NCBI GenBank assembly: GCA_964563125.1
Contig: CAZLVY010000025.1
Coordinates: 1 to 27,838, forward strand
Direction of reading: 5' to 3'
Source of the DNA: UBA1368 sp964563125
GTDB taxonomy: Bacteria > Bacillota > Syntrophomonadia > Syntrophomonadales > Syntrophomonadaceae
DNA: 27,838 bases
Shown here in pieces: positions 16,730 through 23,897 of the stretch. Position 1 is the stretch's first letter, and each line of letters starts with the position of its first letter. The position numbers and the translations under genes are program-made. The notes under the pieces are model-generated. The model was not told the DNA's origin and ran no database searches. It saw only the letters and a program-made list of their open reading frames with translations.

Positions 16730-17455
16730 TTAGAAGCCATGACCTGTCGCCCAGGTTATGACAGACACCCTTGCCGCACCTGCCTCCAGCAGTGTCTTGG
16801 AGCATTCCTTACAGGTTGAACCAGTTGTGTAAACATCATCAACCAGCAATATATTTTTACCGCATACCTTATCTTTATCTTTATCTTTCACCTCAAAGGC
16901 AAAAAGCAGATTTTTTTCTCTTTCGCTCTTGCTAAGCTCTCGCTGTGCAGGCGTTTCTTTCACCCGCTGCAGAATCCCGGCATCAGTCTTGAGCTTGGTT
17001 TTTTTAGCAATCTGACAGGCCAGGAGTTCGGTCTGATTAAATCCTCGCTGTTCTATATGTCCCCGGGAGGCTGGGACAGGAATAATTAAGTCCAACGGCC
17101 AGAAACGCGGTTCAGCTATTACTACCTCTGCCATCATCTGGCCCATTTGCACCGATAAGTAACGTCGTCCCAAAAATTTCAACACTTTGACAGCAATTCG
17201 ATACGGTTCGTCATAGGGACCAACGGATCTGGCAATATTAAAAGGTGGCTCCTCATGAAGGCAATCAGAACAAATAATATCACAGCCCTCCAAATATTTA
17301 CCACATTTATCACAAATTGGCGAACAATGCCGAAGCTCCTTCATACTGTCCTCACATTTTTGACACCATGGATGTCTGGTTCCAAACCTGCCCGGTTGCC
17401 GGCAGACACTGCAAACATGTTGAGGAAATATAATATCCATAATTATATTTTGCAT
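16730..17455 (-). CDS. comFC: ComFC-type phosphoribosyltransferase-domain protein
   Basis: Member of the ComF/GntX family linked to DNA uptake in naturally competent bacteria, and often kept in non-competent ones. The N terminus carries four CxxC pairs (CSVC, CQKC, CDKC, CSDC; about residues 15-67), forming a zinc-ribbon region. The C-terminal PRTase domain has the PRPP-binding motif ILLVDDVYTTGSTCKE (about residue 205) and the family segment PVPASRGHIEQRGFNQTELLA. The length of 241 residues is normal. The SD is GGAGGGGG upstream of ATG 17455. Its usual helicase partner comFA is absent here. A (GATAAA)-type hexamer tandem repeat encodes KDKDKDK near 16870-16890 and may vary by slippage without changing frame. 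Confidence 0.9.
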   Translation of the reverse strand: MQNIIMDIIFPQHVCSVCRQPGRFGTRHPWCQKCEDSMKELRHCSPICDKCGKYLEGCDIICSDCLHEEPPFNIARSVGPYDEPYRIAVKVLKFLGRRYLSVQMGQMMAEVVIAEPRFWPLDLIIPVPASRGHIEQRGFNQTELLACQIAKKTKLKTDAGILQRVKETPAQRELSKSEREKNLLFAFEVKDKDKDKVCGKNILLVDDVYTTGSTCKECSKTLLEAGAARVSVITWATGHGF

Positions 17456-17511
17456 TCCCCATTCCCCCTCCGACTACTATATGGTATTCAAACAGCTAAT
17501 TTATAGCTACT

Positions 17512-17547
17512 AAAAAATCGTGCGAAAGATCACTCTCTCACACGATT
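17512..17547 (-). terminator. Intrinsic terminator of the small unknown gene
   Basis: Minus strand AATCGTG/CACGATT, extended by a further seven pairs including two G-U, with a GTGA loop (14-bp stem), followed by a T-run. It separates this unit from comFC. Confidence 0.85.
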
Positions 17548-17631
17548 CGATTAGCATAAATTATCAATATTTATAATAATATCATATTATACCAGGATAA
17601 TCATTAACGATATTGATGACGATTTATATTT

Positions 17632-17934
17632 CTAAAATCCGCAGTTCTCACTTAAGCATGAATAGACTAAGGAAGGATTTTTTCTCAACAACCGACTATA
17701 TATAAAGCGATTACGCTTTCTCTGCATAAAATCCGATTGGTCTTCAATGATTAATCTATCCTTTTTTTTTAGGCCTAATAAGGCATTGCGGAAACTCATT
17801 TCCAAATCATCTTCATCCTTTATCCGAATCTTTACTTCTTTATAATCAATAAAGGAGGTATTATTGCCCATAACTAAATACATCATTATTACCAACCAGA
17901 TAGTAAAACAAAGCAGTTTAAGCAGAATAAGCAT
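17632..17934 (-). CDS. Small single-pass membrane protein of unknown function
   Basis: Not recognised. The 100-residue product has one N-terminal hydrophobic segment (about residues 1-23, LLKLLCFTIWLVIMMYLVMG). A charged cytosolic or external domain follows, with an acidic stretch (KIRIKDEDDLEMSF), a basic stretch (MQRKRNRFIYSRLLRK) and two Cys near the C terminus. The reading frame is credible: GGGAGG lies 8 nt before ATG 17934 and a strong terminator follows. It occupies the place between degU and comFC where Bacillus has fakB/comFA/comFB, but resembles none of them. Its SD lies inside the 3' arm of a hairpin (17941-17986), so translation may be controlled by folding. Confidence 0.6.
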   Translation of the reverse strand: MLILLKLLCFTIWLVIMMYLVMGNNTSFIDYKEVKIRIKDEDDLEMSFRNALLGLKKKDRLIIEDQSDFMQRKRNRFIYSRLLRKNPSLVYSCLSENCGF

Positions 17935-17940
17935 AGAAAA

Positions 17941-17986
17941 AACCTCCCTTTTGCTTTAACAGTATATATTATGCAAACGGGAGGTT
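17941..17986 (-). terminator. Hairpin after degU that contains the next gene's RBS
   Basis: The arms AACCTCCCGTTTGC and GCAAAAGGGAGGTT (14 positions, one mismatch) are followed on the minus strand by TTTTC. It can act as the degU terminator, but its 3' arm GGGAGG is also the SD of the small gene starting at 17934. Confidence 0.65.
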
Positions 17987-18018
17987 ACTTGATTACTGGT
18001 ATAATATTGCTCATTTGC

Positions 18019-18660
18019 TTACGCTTCATCCACTATTCTATGCCGCAGGGCAAAAACTGCCGCCTGGGTCCGGTCCTTTACCCCCAACTTACGAAAAATA
18101 CTGGTCAAGTGGTTTTTAACCGTCTTTTCACTTATAAACATAGCTTCAGCCATTTCTCTATTACTATTTCCCAAAACTAACATTTCAAGGATATCTTTTT
18201 CCCTTCTGGTTAGTTTCAGATCATCTTTCTTCTTGTCAGTACGCGTCAATTCCTGAACTAAACAATTGGCTACCCGGGGATGAATTACTACCTCCCCGTC
18301 CATAACCTTGTGAATAGTTTGAATTAAATCGCTCCCTACCACATCCTTAAGTACATAAGCCGATACTCCGGCCTTAACCATTTGCAATACTTCATTACCT
18401 TCACAAATAGTTAAAGCTATGATTTTTGTTAAAGGAAATTCCCTTTTTATTACCTGAGTAGCAATGAGGCCATCAGTCCCCGGCATATTTATATCCATTA
18501 ATATCAGGTCAGGTGGATGTTTGCGCACTATATTAATGGCTCCCTGACCGTCCCCCACTTCACAAACTATCTCCATACTGACATCACTTTCCAGCAGCTT
18601 GCGCAACCCTTCGCGAAACAGTGAATGATCATCTGCTATTATAACTTTTACCTTCTCCAA
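18019..18660 (-). CDS. NarL/DegU-family response regulator
   Basis: Transcription factor of a two-component system. The receiver domain (residues 1-120) has the acidic pair ADDH, phospho-acceptor Asp in LILMDINMPGTDG (about residue 54) and the conserved Lys in YVLKDV. The C-terminal LuxR-type HTH (about 145-210) reads LTRREKDILEMLVLGNSNREMAEAM...TVKNHL. The length of 213 residues is typical. The start is TTG 18660 with GGGGAGG 7 nt upstream, overlapping the kinase gene by 32 nt, which indicates coupled translation. Gene order next to comFC and hpf-secA suggests an orthologue of Bacillus DegU, but the shortened kinase makes the symbol uncertain. Confidence 0.92.
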   Translation of the reverse strand: MEKVKVIIADDHSLFREGLRKLLESDVSMEIVCEVGDGQGAINIVRKHPPDLILMDINMPGTDGLIATQVIKREFPLTKIIALTICEGNEVLQMVKAGVSAYVLKDVVGSDLIQTIHKVMDGEVVIHPRVANCLVQELTRTDKKKDDLKLTRREKDILEMLVLGNSNREMAEAMFISEKTVKNHLTSIFRKLGVKDRTQAAVFALRHRIVDEA

Positions 18661-19399
18661 TATTGTGCCTCCCCTTCAGCGGAATCTCAATTAATATTTG
18701 TGTGCCCGCCCCGGGCTCTGAAATTACTTCGATGGTTCCTTCTAACAATTCTACTCTTTCCTTCATACCCACTAATCCATAGCTGCCAGCTTTATTAAGT
18801 TCTCTTTCTTTGTTAAAACCCTTCCCCTCATCCTTAATCAAGAATTTTAATTGTTCTCTGCTTTCAGTCATCACTATCTGAGCCTTACTTACACCAGCAT
18901 GTTTTCTAATGTTGTTAATAGCCTCCTGGACTATTCTGAATAAAGCCGTTTGTATATATACCGGATAAATTTGCGGTGATCCTACTGTTTCAAGATTTAT
19001 AGTAAAATTAAATTTAGCCTTAATTTCAGTAAAATAATCGTCTAATAATGACAACAGGCTGTCTTTTTCCGCGCTGGTTGGTTTAAGGTCAAATAATATC
19101 TGCCGCATTTCATCCATGCCTTCTTTAGCGATATCTTTAAGCTGTGATAATTGCTGTTTTAACTGCTGACAATCATCTGTGTCAGATATCTCCGAAGCCA
19201 AAAGATCCAGCGTAATTAAAATAGCCGCCAGCGACTGGGCTGGCCCATCGTGTATATCACGAGCTATCTTACGGCGTTCCGCCTCGCGAGCTTCAAGTAT
19301 TCTTCTTTCAATTTCCAGCTTTTGATCTGTTCTTTCGATAACTTTTTCAGCTCCTAGACCTAAATTGTCTATATTTATAGAACTTTCGTCATATACCAT
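18629..19399 (-). CDS. DegS/NarX-type histidine kinase lacking a sensor domain
   Basis: Cytosolic kinase for the response regulator encoded just downstream. The HisKA_3 dimerisation domain has the phospho-His in REAERRKIARDIHDGPAQSL (about residue 52). The HATPase domain has the N-box VQEAINNIRKHAG, G1 box IKDEGKGF and G2 box GSYGLVGMKERVELLEG. The protein is only 256 residues; Bacillus DegS has about 385 with a large N-terminal sensor region. Here just about 40 residues precede the HisKA_3 helix, with no membrane segment. ATG 19399 has AAGGA upstream, and no in-frame extension passes the terminator at 19436. Its signal probably comes from a partner protein or cytosolic state (inference). Confidence 0.9.
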   Translation of the reverse strand: MVYDESSINIDNLGLGAEKVIERTDQKLEIERRILEAREAERRKIARDIHDGPAQSLAAILITLDLLASEISDTDDCQQLKQQLSQLKDIAKEGMDEMRQILFDLKPTSAEKDSLLSLLDDYFTEIKAKFNFTINLETVGSPQIYPVYIQTALFRIVQEAINNIRKHAGVSKAQIVMTESREQLKFLIKDEGKGFNKERELNKAGSYGLVGMKERVELLEGTIEVISEPGAGTQILIEIPLKGRHNIGEGKSYNSR

Positions 19400-19435
19400 A
19401 AAAATCCTTCCTAACTTTTAGATTATTTTACCTGT

Positions 19436-19464
19436 AAAAAAAACCCCGCCTGTTATGCGGGGTT
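19436..19464 (-). terminator. Intrinsic terminator of the phosphoglucomutase gene
   Basis: Minus strand AACCCCGC, 7-nt loop, GCGGGGTT followed by a run of T: an 8-bp GC-rich stem with a long T-tract, 16 nt past the stop. It leaves only about 36 nt for a degS promoter. Confidence 0.92.
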
Positions 19465-19479
19465 CTGTAGAGAACTATA

Positions 19480-20901
19480 TTACAATCCTAATGCTTCACG
19501 TACTTCTTCAGTAATTTTATTCAATTTATTTGAGTCACCAGTTTCGACATATAATCTAAATAAAGGCTCCGTCCCAGAAGGCCGGATCAAAAACCAACTG
19601 CCATCTTCCAGTGTAACTTTCAGGCCTTCAGTCTTATTTTGTGATTCGACTTTAATCCCGGCTACTATTACAGGATTATAATTATTCATTTGATTGATTA
19701 TTTCCTGTTTTGTCTCTTCTTTTACTTTTATATCCAGACGGCTGCTTTCTGCCGTTCCATACTCTTCATCAAATTCTTCTTTTATTTCAGAAAAGCTTTT
19801 GCTGGAATAAACCAACATTTCCACTACTAACAGGCACGCCAAAATCCCGTCTTTCTCAGGAATATGACCGAAGATGCTCAATCCGCCGCTCTCCTCACCG
19901 CCTAGTATACAGCCTTTTTCCCGCAGGCATTGCCCAATATATTTAAAGCCTACCGGTGTTTCAATTACACCCAGGCCATATTTCCTGGCAATACGATCCA
20001 GCATATGAGTTGTAGCCAGAGATCTGGCCACGGGTCCTCTAAAAGTCCTGGTTTTTAACAGATGGTTGAGCAATAGATACATAACTTCATTTGGAGTTAC
20101 AAAAACTCCCTGCTGATTAATGATACCAAAGCGATCAGCATCTCCGTCCAAAGCTAATCCTATTTGTGCCTTAGAAGAGACTACCTCCTGTTTCAAGTCA
20201 TTTAATATCGCATCGGTAGGTTCGGGCATAGAGCCCCCAAAAAGAGTATCCCGATAATTATTAATTGCTCTGACTTCACAGCCTAATTTAGTTAAAATCT
20301 GTTCCAGATAACCGATTCCAGCCCCAAACATCGGATCAACAACTACCTTGAGCGGTTTTTTATTGAAGCTGCCTAGTTGCAGCAAAGAAAGAACGTGATT
20401 TATGTACGCATTATCAATATTAATTTCTTCGTAAATATCTAACCGTTTAGCTTCCTCAATATCAAGTTCATAAACTTTGCCACTCTCAATAATCCGATTA
20501 ACTTCCTTTTCAATAGCATCAGTAATATCGGGTAAGGCAGGTCCTCCATATTCGGGTATAAATTTAATTCCATTATACTCAGGCGGATTATGGCTGGCAG
20601 TTATCATCAACGCACCACCGGCCTTTTGAGCCTGAACCGCAAAAGCAGTCACAGGAGTGGGTGAAACTTTATCCAGGAAAAAAACCTTGATGCCATTACC
20701 CAGGAGTACCCGCACACATTCACGGGCAAACTCCGGAGACATAAAACGATTATCATATCCAATTACAATTCCTTTTTTTGCTAGTTGTTGACTGAGCAAA
20801 TAACTGGCAACACCTTGGGCTACTATACGGCAATTCGCAAAAGTAAATTCCTCAGCAATTACCGCCCGCCATCCATCAGTACCAAATTTAATCATTGCCA
20901 T
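19480..20901 (-). CDS. Phosphoglucomutase/phosphomannomutase family enzyme
   Basis: Alpha-D-phosphohexomutase that interconverts hexose 1- and 6-phosphates, feeding glycogen or surface-polysaccharide precursors. All four domains are represented: FGTDGWRAVIAEEF at the N terminus, active-site phosphoserine loop GGALMITASHNPPEYNGIKF (about residue 100), metal loop LALDGDADRFGI (about 240), sugar loop GGEESGGLSI (about 325) and phosphate loop WFLIRPSGTEPLFRLYVET (about 435). The length of about 473 residues is normal. ATG 20901 has AAGGAGG 5 nt upstream; a second ATG two codons later is also possible. The substrate cannot be fixed from sequence; GGEESGG favours glucose, but dual use with mannose is common. 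wecB lies upstream on the same strand but behind a probable terminator. Confidence 0.92.
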   Translation of the reverse strand: MAMIKFGTDGWRAVIAEEFTFANCRIVAQGVASYLLSQQLAKKGIVIGYDNRFMSPEFARECVRVLLGNGIKVFFLDKVSPTPVTAFAVQAQKAGGALMITASHNPPEYNGIKFIPEYGGPALPDITDAIEKEVNRIIESGKVYELDIEEAKRLDIYEEINIDNAYINHVLSLLQLGSFNKKPLKVVVDPMFGAGIGYLEQILTKLGCEVRAINNYRDTLFGGSMPEPTDAILNDLKQEVVSSKAQIGLALDGDADRFGIINQQGVFVTPNEVMYLLLNHLLKTRTFRGPVARSLATTHMLDRIARKYGLGVIETPVGFKYIGQCLREKGCILGGEESGGLSIFGHIPEKDGILACLLVVEMLVYSSKSFSEIKEEFDEEYGTAESSRLDIKVKEETKQEIINQMNNYNPVIVAGIKVESQNKTEGLKVTLEDGSWFLIRPSGTEPLFRLYVETGDSNKLNKITEEVREALGL

Positions 20902-20974
20902 CAAATCCTCCTTGGGCTACTAGAGTCTTTTCTACTTATAATTATATTCTCGAAAAAAAGTAATTATCATTCCT

Positions 20975-21034
20975 AAAAAAAAGGCGCATTAATTATATCA
21001 CCAAATTTTCTTAAAGATGATTAATTTTGCGCTC
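20975..21034 (-). terminator. Probable terminator overlapping the end of wecB
   Basis: The arms GCGC..ATTAAT and ATTAATGCGC, with a 3-nt bulge and a long A/T loop, are followed on the minus strand by eight T. The 5' arm lies within the last wecB codons. The stem is imperfect, so efficiency is uncertain. Confidence 0.45.
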
Positions 21035-22154
21035 CTATTCTAACATATAAAAATTCCGTTATCACCTTAACAATACGCTGTGCAGCCCTGCCATCCCCAT
21101 AAGGGTTAATAGCAAAAGCCATTTTCTCATATTCAGCCTGGTTGCTAAGCAAAAGTTTAGCCTCCTTAACAATTGCTTGGCGATTAGTTCCTACCAACTT
21201 GACTGTTCCGGCTTTAACGGCTTCAGGGCGTTCAGTAGTATCCCGCAGGACTAATACCGGCTTGCCTAAAGAAGGTGCTTCTTCCTGCAAACCACCGGAG
21301 TCAGTGAGAATCAAAAAAGAGTTCTTCATTAAATTAGCAAATGGTTCATAATCCAGTGGTTCTATTAAATGGAAACGATCGCGACCACCCAGCATCTCCA
21401 CCGCCACGTCTTTGACAACCGGATTCTTATGCACCGGAAAAACAACCTCAACATCATCAAACTCATCTACTAGCTCGATTAAGGCCTCATAAATATCGCG
21501 CATTTTACTGCCCCAATTTTCACGGCGATGAGTAGTAACCAGCAGCAAACGCCGGTTAAAATCAAGGGCAGGAAAATCAGCCGGAAAATGATAGTTGGGA
21601 TGGACAGTCTCTAAGAGGGCGTCAATAACCGTGTTGCCGGTTACCCAAATTTTAAAGGCGGCAACTGATTCCATTAAAAGATTCTCCCGTGCCGTATCAG
21701 TAGGGGCAAAATGCAGCTCAGCCAAACGGGCTGTTAAACTTCTATTCATCTCCTCAGGAAAGGGAGAATACTTATTGCGGGTGCGCAGCCCCGCCTCTAC
21801 ATGACCAACTGGAAGTTTTTCATAAAATGCAGCCAGAGCGGCCACAAAAGTCGTCGTGGTATCACCGTGAACCAGCACTAAATCAGGTTTTTCTTTTACC
21901 AAAATCTCGCGCAGCCCAGTTAACACACCGGTCGTTATACTATACAAATCCTGCTGTCTCTGCATCAAATCCAAATCATAATCAGGAATAATCCCGAAAA
22001 GATTCAGAACCTGATCGAGCATATCCCGATGCTGCGCCGTCACAGCTACAACTGTCTTAATATCCTCAACCTTTTTTAACTCTTTAACTACCGGCGCCAT
22101 CTTAATTGCTTCCGGCCTCGTACCGAAAACAACCATTACTTTTCCAAGGTACAA
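21021..22154 (-). CDS. wecB: UDP-N-acetylglucosamine 2-epimerase (non-hydrolysing)
   Basis: Converts UDP-GlcNAc to UDP-ManNAc for teichoic-acid linkage units or other surface glycans. Family motifs are VVFGTRPEAIKMAPVVKEL at the N terminus, TAQHRDMLDQVL, VHGDTTTTFVAALAAFY, GHVEAGLRT, PFPEEMNR, TTHRRENWG, and LTDSGGLQEEAPSLGKPVLVLRDTTERPEAV at the C terminus. The length of about 378 is normal. The start is unclear. GGAGG lies 7 nt before an in-frame TTG (22154), but only 1 nt before an ATG (22160), so I prefer the TTG. A longer frame (TTG 22193, MKPDPDGNN) is just translated REP repeat. The upstream region is filled by REP copies and a mini-hairpin array, leaving no normal promoter in view. 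Confidence 0.93.
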   Translation of the reverse strand: MYLGKVMVVFGTRPEAIKMAPVVKELKKVEDIKTVVAVTAQHRDMLDQVLNLFGIIPDYDLDLMQRQQDLYSITTGVLTGLREILVKEKPDLVLVHGDTTTTFVAALAAFYEKLPVGHVEAGLRTRNKYSPFPEEMNRSLTARLAELHFAPTDTARENLLMESVAAFKIWVTGNTVIDALLETVHPNYHFPADFPALDFNRRLLLVTTHRRENWGSKMRDIYEALIELVDEFDDVEVVFPVHKNPVVKDVAVEMLGGRDRFHLIEPLDYEPFANLMKNSFLILTDSGGLQEEAPSLGKPVLVLRDTTERPEAVKAGTVKLVGTNRQAIVKEAKLLLSNQAEYEKMAFAINPYGDGRAAQRIVKVITEFLYVRIGAQN

Positions 22155-22166
22155 TTCCATTCCTCC

Positions 22167-22201
22167 ATTGTTGCCATCAGGGTCAGGCTTCAAATGTTGC
22201 C
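22167..22201 (+). repeat. REP-like repeat copy 2
   Basis: ATTGTTGCC, spacer, GGGTCAGGCTTC, AAATGTTGCC. It matches the family cores with one G fewer and lies directly upstream of the wecB ribosome binding site. Confidence 0.8.
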
Positions 22202-22206
22202 GAAAA

Positions 22207-22237
22207 GTTGCTTTCGGGGTCAGGCTTCAATGTTGCC
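22207..22237 (+). repeat. REP-like repeat copy 3
   Basis: GTTGC, spacer, GGGGTCAGGCTTC, AATGTTGCC, in direct orientation 5 nt after copy 2. It borders the mini-hairpin array at 22256-22313. Confidence 0.8.
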
Positions 22238-22255
22238 AAAAATCCTGCCTGCTTG

Positions 22256-22313
22256 TGCCCTGTAGGGTATGCCCAGAATGGGTATGCCCCATAGGGTGTG
22301 CCCCGAAAGGGTA
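22256..22313 (+). repeat. Tandem mini-hairpin array A (4 units)
   Basis: Four contiguous 14-15-nt units at 22256-22269, 22270-22284, 22285-22298 and 22299-22313. Each reads TGCCC, a 4-5-nt loop, then GGGTA or GGGTG. The stems are kept while the loops differ (TGTA, AGAAT, CATA, CGAAA). No spacers separate the units. Confidence 0.75.
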
Positions 22314-22322
22314 TTTGCTCTC

Positions 22323-22345
22323 GGGCTCAGGCTTCAAATGATGCC
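22323..22345 (+). repeat. Degenerate REP-like copy 4
   Basis: GGGCTCAGGCTTC followed by AAATGATGCC: a copy with substitutions in both cores, placed on the far side of array A. It lies about 73 nt beyond the stop of the small flavoprotein gene. Confidence 0.6.
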
Positions 22346-22417
22346 TAAATCTTTTAGCTCTGCAACTCAAACTATGTTTCTATTATTATATGTCTTTGGA
22401 AAATTGCCGTACCATGC

Positions 22418-22831
22418 CTAATCTTTTTTCAACATCGAAACCGGCAAAATATTTATTATCTTAAAAACCAGACAATTCTTGAGTAAAAAATTACTATATT
22501 TTGTCTCTTTTAATCTCTGCTCTATTCTGTCGTAAAATTCTCCGGTGGTCAAGTCATCCTGCAATTTTACATACACACGTATTCCGTCTTTGTTTTTCCG
22601 GCTTTCATCAACCAGCAGTACCAAAAACACCCCTTTACCGGTTTGCTTCAGATTCGCGTAAGTCTTATCTGCACCAAAACGCGCCGCAATTATCGTATCA
22701 TCACCTATCATTTCCATGACTGATATAACCGCTATATTTACATTATAATCCTTATCAACAGTACTTAGTGTAGTCGAAATATAATTAGCATTTATCATCT
22801 CCCGCGCCTTTTCAATTAACTCACGTTCCAT
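22418..22831 (-). CDS. Pyridoxamine 5'-phosphate oxidase-fold flavin-binding protein
   Basis: A 137-residue protein of the PNPOx-like split-barrel fold, which usually binds FMN (or F420/heme in relatives). Supporting segments are the N-terminal helix and strand ELIEKAREMINANYISTTLSTVDKDYNVNIAVIS, the strand DDTIIAARFGADKTYANLKQTGKGVFLVL with the typical 'K-T-xx-N-L' element, and the later strand IRVYVKLQDDL. The specific substrate cannot be told; it is too short for biosynthetic PdxH. SD AGGAGG lies 8 nt before ATG 22831, immediately next to a REP copy. The gene is an island between two repeat clusters, with no visible operon partner. Confidence 0.7.
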   Translation of the reverse strand: MERELIEKAREMINANYISTTLSTVDKDYNVNIAVISVMEMIGDDTIIAARFGADKTYANLKQTGKGVFLVLLVDESRKNKDGIRVYVKLQDDLTTGEFYDRIEQRLKETKYSNFLLKNCLVFKIINILPVSMLKKD

Positions 22832-22845
22832 ACCAATACCTCCTT

Positions 22846-22876
22846 GTTGCCTTTGGGGTCAGGCTTGCATGTTGCC
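22846..22876 (+). repeat. REP-like repeat copy 5
   Basis: GTTGCC, spacer, GGGGTCAGGCTT, GCATGTTGCC. It abuts the SD of the flavoprotein gene on its lower side. Confidence 0.8.
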
Positions 22877-22880
22877 GATA

Positions 22881-22913
22881 TGTTGCCCTCGGGGTCAGGC
22901 TTCAAATGTTGCC
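22881..22913 (+). repeat. REP-like repeat copy 6
   Basis: TGTTGCC, spacer, GGGGTCAGGCTTC, AAATGTTGCC, in direct orientation with copy 5. Together they lie downstream of the transposase gene and face the inverted copies 7 and 8. Confidence 0.82.
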
Positions 22914-22936
22914 GTCCGTAAATGCTTGCCTGCCTG

Positions 22937-22979
22937 TGCCCAGAATGGGTATGCCTATTGGGTGTGCACCGGAAGGGTA
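22937..22979 (+). repeat. Tandem mini-hairpin array B (3 units)
   Basis: Units at 22937-22951, 22952-22964 and 22965-22979 have the same TGCCC-loop-GGGTA plan as array A. The first unit is identical to unit 2 of array A; the second and third are diverged. A TGCCTG(C/T)TTG-like lead-in is also shared with array A. Confidence 0.72.
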
Positions 22980-23076
22980 TTTACAAAGGGGGCTGGCCCA
23001 TTTTATCCCGGGCATTATTTTCGCAAAACTTGGTCCTTCCTAAAAAACAATACCTCTTTAATAGAAATAAAATCAT

Positions 23077-23871
23077 CTATCTTTTTAATATTTTGCTTAT
23101 TGTACTGCGGTTAATGCCAAATGCTTCTGCAACCTGTATCTGCTGCCAGTTATGCTTTATTATCAGCGCCTTAATTACCTCAATCTTAGCACTGCGGGCA
23201 TAACCATCATTTCTCTTTTGCATAATCGACCCCATATCAATTCCATATTCTTCGGCTTTACTGGCTAAAAGTTCTTCGAAAGTTTCTGTAGTATTTTTTG
23301 TTTTAACATTCTCTATCGTTTTGCTGTTAGCGATTTTGCCGCCCATAAAGTCCAGATAATCTTTTACACTGTTACTTTCGCAGCTACTCAGCATGCTATA
23401 AACAAATTCTGTATTGATTAGCTTTCCCTTTTTCACCCCAGTATAATAATTGTGGCTGCTCCACGCATAATCGAGGCTTTCTGTTATACCGGCACGAACT
23501 GGGTTTAGATGGATATATTTGATAAGAGTAAGGAGATAATCATCCTTTTGGCACAGTAATGCCTTGTAACGTTGCTGAAAAACATGCCCGGAACAATCAT
23601 ATTTATGGTTGTAATAGAGGGTATAACTTTGTTGAAGGCCCTGCATGATCTTTGCCAGCGGGAAATCTTGTACTTGAATGATTAAATGTACATGATTGTT
23701 CATTAGAACATAAGCGAATATCTCGAAAGGATATTTTTGTTGGTAATACTCCAAACGGTTAAGGTATCTGCGCCTGTCATCATCTTGCGAGAACACAGGC
23801 TGCTGATTATTTCCTCGGGCTATAACATGAAATATTGCTCCGGGAAAGTGTACACGCGGCTGTCTCGGCAT
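23077..23871 (-). CDS. REP-associated tyrosine transposase (Y1/HUH family) with C-terminal HTH
   Basis: IS200/IS605-type single-strand endonuclease of the RAYT group. The N terminus MPRQPRVHFPGAIFHVIARGNN is typical. The HUH motif is HVH in VLMNNHVHLIIQ (about residue 66). The segment SGHVFQQRYKALL..DDYLLTLIKYIHLNPVRAG follows; the Tyr in KYIHLNP is the likely nucleophile. A C-terminal extension ends in a helix-turn-helix (WQQIQVAEAFGINRSTISKILKR), as in many Firmicute members. The 264 residues are full length with no disruption. I chose the ATG (MPRQPR) with GGGAGA 9 nt upstream; two start codons just before it are too close. It is flanked by inverted repeat copies, which makes it the likely mobiliser of the repeat family (inference). 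Confidence 0.92.
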   Translation of the reverse strand: MPRQPRVHFPGAIFHVIARGNNQQPVFSQDDDRRRYLNRLEYYQQKYPFEIFAYVLMNNHVHLIIQVQDFPLAKIMQGLQQSYTLYYNHKYDCSGHVFQQRYKALLCQKDDYLLTLIKYIHLNPVRAGITESLDYAWSSHNYYTGVKKGKLINTEFVYSMLSSCESNSVKDYLDFMGGKIANSKTIENVKTKNTTETFEELLASKAEEYGIDMGSIMQKRNDGYARSAKIEVIKALIIKHNWQQIQVAEAFGINRSTISKILKR

Positions 23872-23897
23872 ATGCATCAATCTCCCTAAATATTACA

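Noticed and set aside
22155..22193. Longer wecB reading frame starting at TTG 22193 (MKPDPDGNN...)
   Set aside because: The extension is a translation of the REP repeat, has no SD, and extends beyond where homologues start.
22256..22313. Tandem repeats suggesting a small CRISPR array
   Set aside because: The units are 14-15 nt, abut one another with no spacers, and no cas genes are near. They are better described as mini-hairpins.
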